A stretch of DNA of 64,000 nucleotides, from assembly GCA_026874595.1 (NCBI GenBank), contig CM049316.1:7020339-7084338 (forward strand), written 5' to 3'. The notes beneath the pieces are model-generated. The model did not search any database and was not told where the DNA came from. It saw only the letters and a list, made by a program, of their open reading frames with translations. The stretch is from Sipunculus nudus (lineage: Eukaryota; Annelida; Sipuncula; Golfingiida; Sipunculidae). Within the stretch, counting starts at the first letter, position 1, and each line of letters starts with the position of its first letter. Shown one piece after another: positions 62,544-64,000 of this stretch. The position numbers were made by a program, and so were the translations under genes.

Positions 62544-64000
62544 TTTTTAGCTCAGCTGACTATAAGTCATCTGAGCTATAGTCGTGGTCCATTGTCCGTC
62601 GTCCGTCCGTCTGTCCGTCCGTCCGTCCGTCCGTCCGTCCGTAGATGTGGCACGTTTTGAAACCGTAAGACCTAGGAATCCAAAATTCAGCATAATGTTA
62701 GATGTCCCCAAGATCTCCTACCAAGCCGAAAACTGGGTCTTTGCGACTTCGTTCCTTTGAGAAATTAAGGAAAAACCTCAATTTTTTATTAAAATCCTAT
62801 TTTCACACTTCATGACTGCCTAATATCAAAACCACTCATCTGTTTTTCCTCATATTTACCATAAATAATCCTCTATATGGTTCCTATGTACATGCCAGAA
62901 ATCGGGTCTGTATTATATAATTTAAAAAAGTTATGGGCCCAAACATAATGCATTTTGTAAATAATCAGGAAAAAAATTTGATCACTTAACACAAAACTTG
63001 TTAAAGCTAAGCACTTTTTTCCAGTAATATAACTTTTATTAATCAAAATTAAATTGTATACCCAAAATTTGATCAAAATCTTTTAAATTTTTTGAAATAT
63101 TAGCATAAATAAAAAATTGGTACCTTAAACTTTGCCCAACTTTGACCATGGCACGTTTTTTTCCTGTAACTGCTGTGGATTTAATTTTCAAAGCATGTTT
63201 TTGTTAGCATTTCAACTGTTAACATTTAAAATTTGAAACCAGTTGATCAAAAACTGTAGATTTTATTCAAGTTTTCAAGCACCATGTCACATTGTTTACA
63301 TCAACCTAGTGTTATGCAGTTTGCTAGAGTTCAGCTCCCGAGCTTCAGCTCTAAGTTCCTTTGATTAGGCATACAGTAAGATGTCTCCAAAATCCCCTAC
63401 CATGCCAAGAATTTGGGCACCAGAACTTAATTCCTTCGAGATATTAATGAAAAACTTCATTTTTTCATTAAAAACCCTTTGTTACACTTCAGGACTGCCT
63501 AGTATCAAAACCACTGATCTGACTTTGATCATATATAATATACATATTTTTCTATACATTCGCTATGCACATGCCAGAAATGATGTCAATATTGCGTAAT
63601 TGTTTTAAGTTATGTGCCCAAACAAAATTGACTTTGTAAAAAATCAGGAAAAATATTTACTCAGGTTTCATGAAAATTATTGAAGCTAGAGAATTTTTTT
63701 TTAAGTATATAACTTTGTTTAATTAAGATTCAATTGTATACCCAAAATTAGATCTGTATTTTGTAAATTTTATAAGTTATTAGCATAAACATGAAATTTT
63801 ATCCAACTTTGACCATGGCACATTTTTCCCTGTGAGTACTGTTGATTTAATTTTCTCAGAATGTAAACATAAGTATTTAATGTGTTTATATCTGAAATTT
63901 GAAACTAAAAGGTTGAAAATTAGGCTAGTTATTGAATTTTATCTTTAGGGTCTATTGTAGTCACTTGCTTTGTTCCAGATGCAGGTAGGCCACTCCAGGT
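62544..64000 (-). mobile_element. Type A element, copy 5, cut by the window end
   Basis: Hairpin at 62548-62578, CCGT tract at 62594-62642, core units with TGGCACGTTT at about 62646 and 63150. Its last 150 bases match the subfamily of copy 3 rather than copies 1 and 4. Confidence 0.65.

Overview
The window is eukaryotic, intron-rich, AT-rich animal DNA. It most likely comes from a bivalve or a closely related mollusc. The basis is one long multi-exon P-type ATPase gene with canonical GT-AG introns, and a dense load of dispersed repeats carrying (CCGT)n, i.e. (ACGG)n, tracts of the kind known from bivalve 'pearl'/Helitron-like elements. The species cannot be fixed from the sequence alone.

The one gene I can support is on the + strand: a secretory-pathway Ca2+/Mn2+ ATPase (SPCA, ATP2C1 type). 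I could place 23 coding exons from 18784 to the stop codon at 56843-56845. They join without a frame break into 913 residues that align to the SPCA family from the N-terminal domain to the last membrane helix. All key P-type motifs are present: [24 protein letters not shown] and the N/D pair of helix M6. Only the extreme N-terminus and the promoter are unresolved.

Layout: 1-18783 is non-coding as far as I can see and is largely repeats. It holds one long dispersed family (type A) whose third copy is inserted inside the second, a foldback element at 4929-6395, and smaller families. Intron 1 (18988-28772) holds a 277-bp tandem family, a cluster of GTCTAGAC palindromes and a 25/30-bp minisatellite. 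Intron 8 contains a young 5'-truncated LINE (31916-34757) with an open reverse transcriptase frame and a perfect 14-bp target-site duplication. Intron 9 begins with a 42-bp tandem duplication of the exon 9 end including its splice donor. Intron 13 contains a possible 24-nt in-frame microexon. Intron 17 holds a full type A copy. Intron 18 is mostly a 3.9-kb minisatellite of 30-bp units with a 1625-bp higher-order duplication, ending about 15 bp before the exon 19 acceptor. Beyond the gene (56846-64000) there is a 222-bp near-identical triplication, a 289-bp tandem repeat rich in AGGTCA half-sites, and a final type A copy cut by the window edge.

No prokaryotic-type system, CRISPR array, rRNA or convincing tRNA gene was seen. 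The other open frames are small, lack conserved motifs, or are by-products of tandem repeats.
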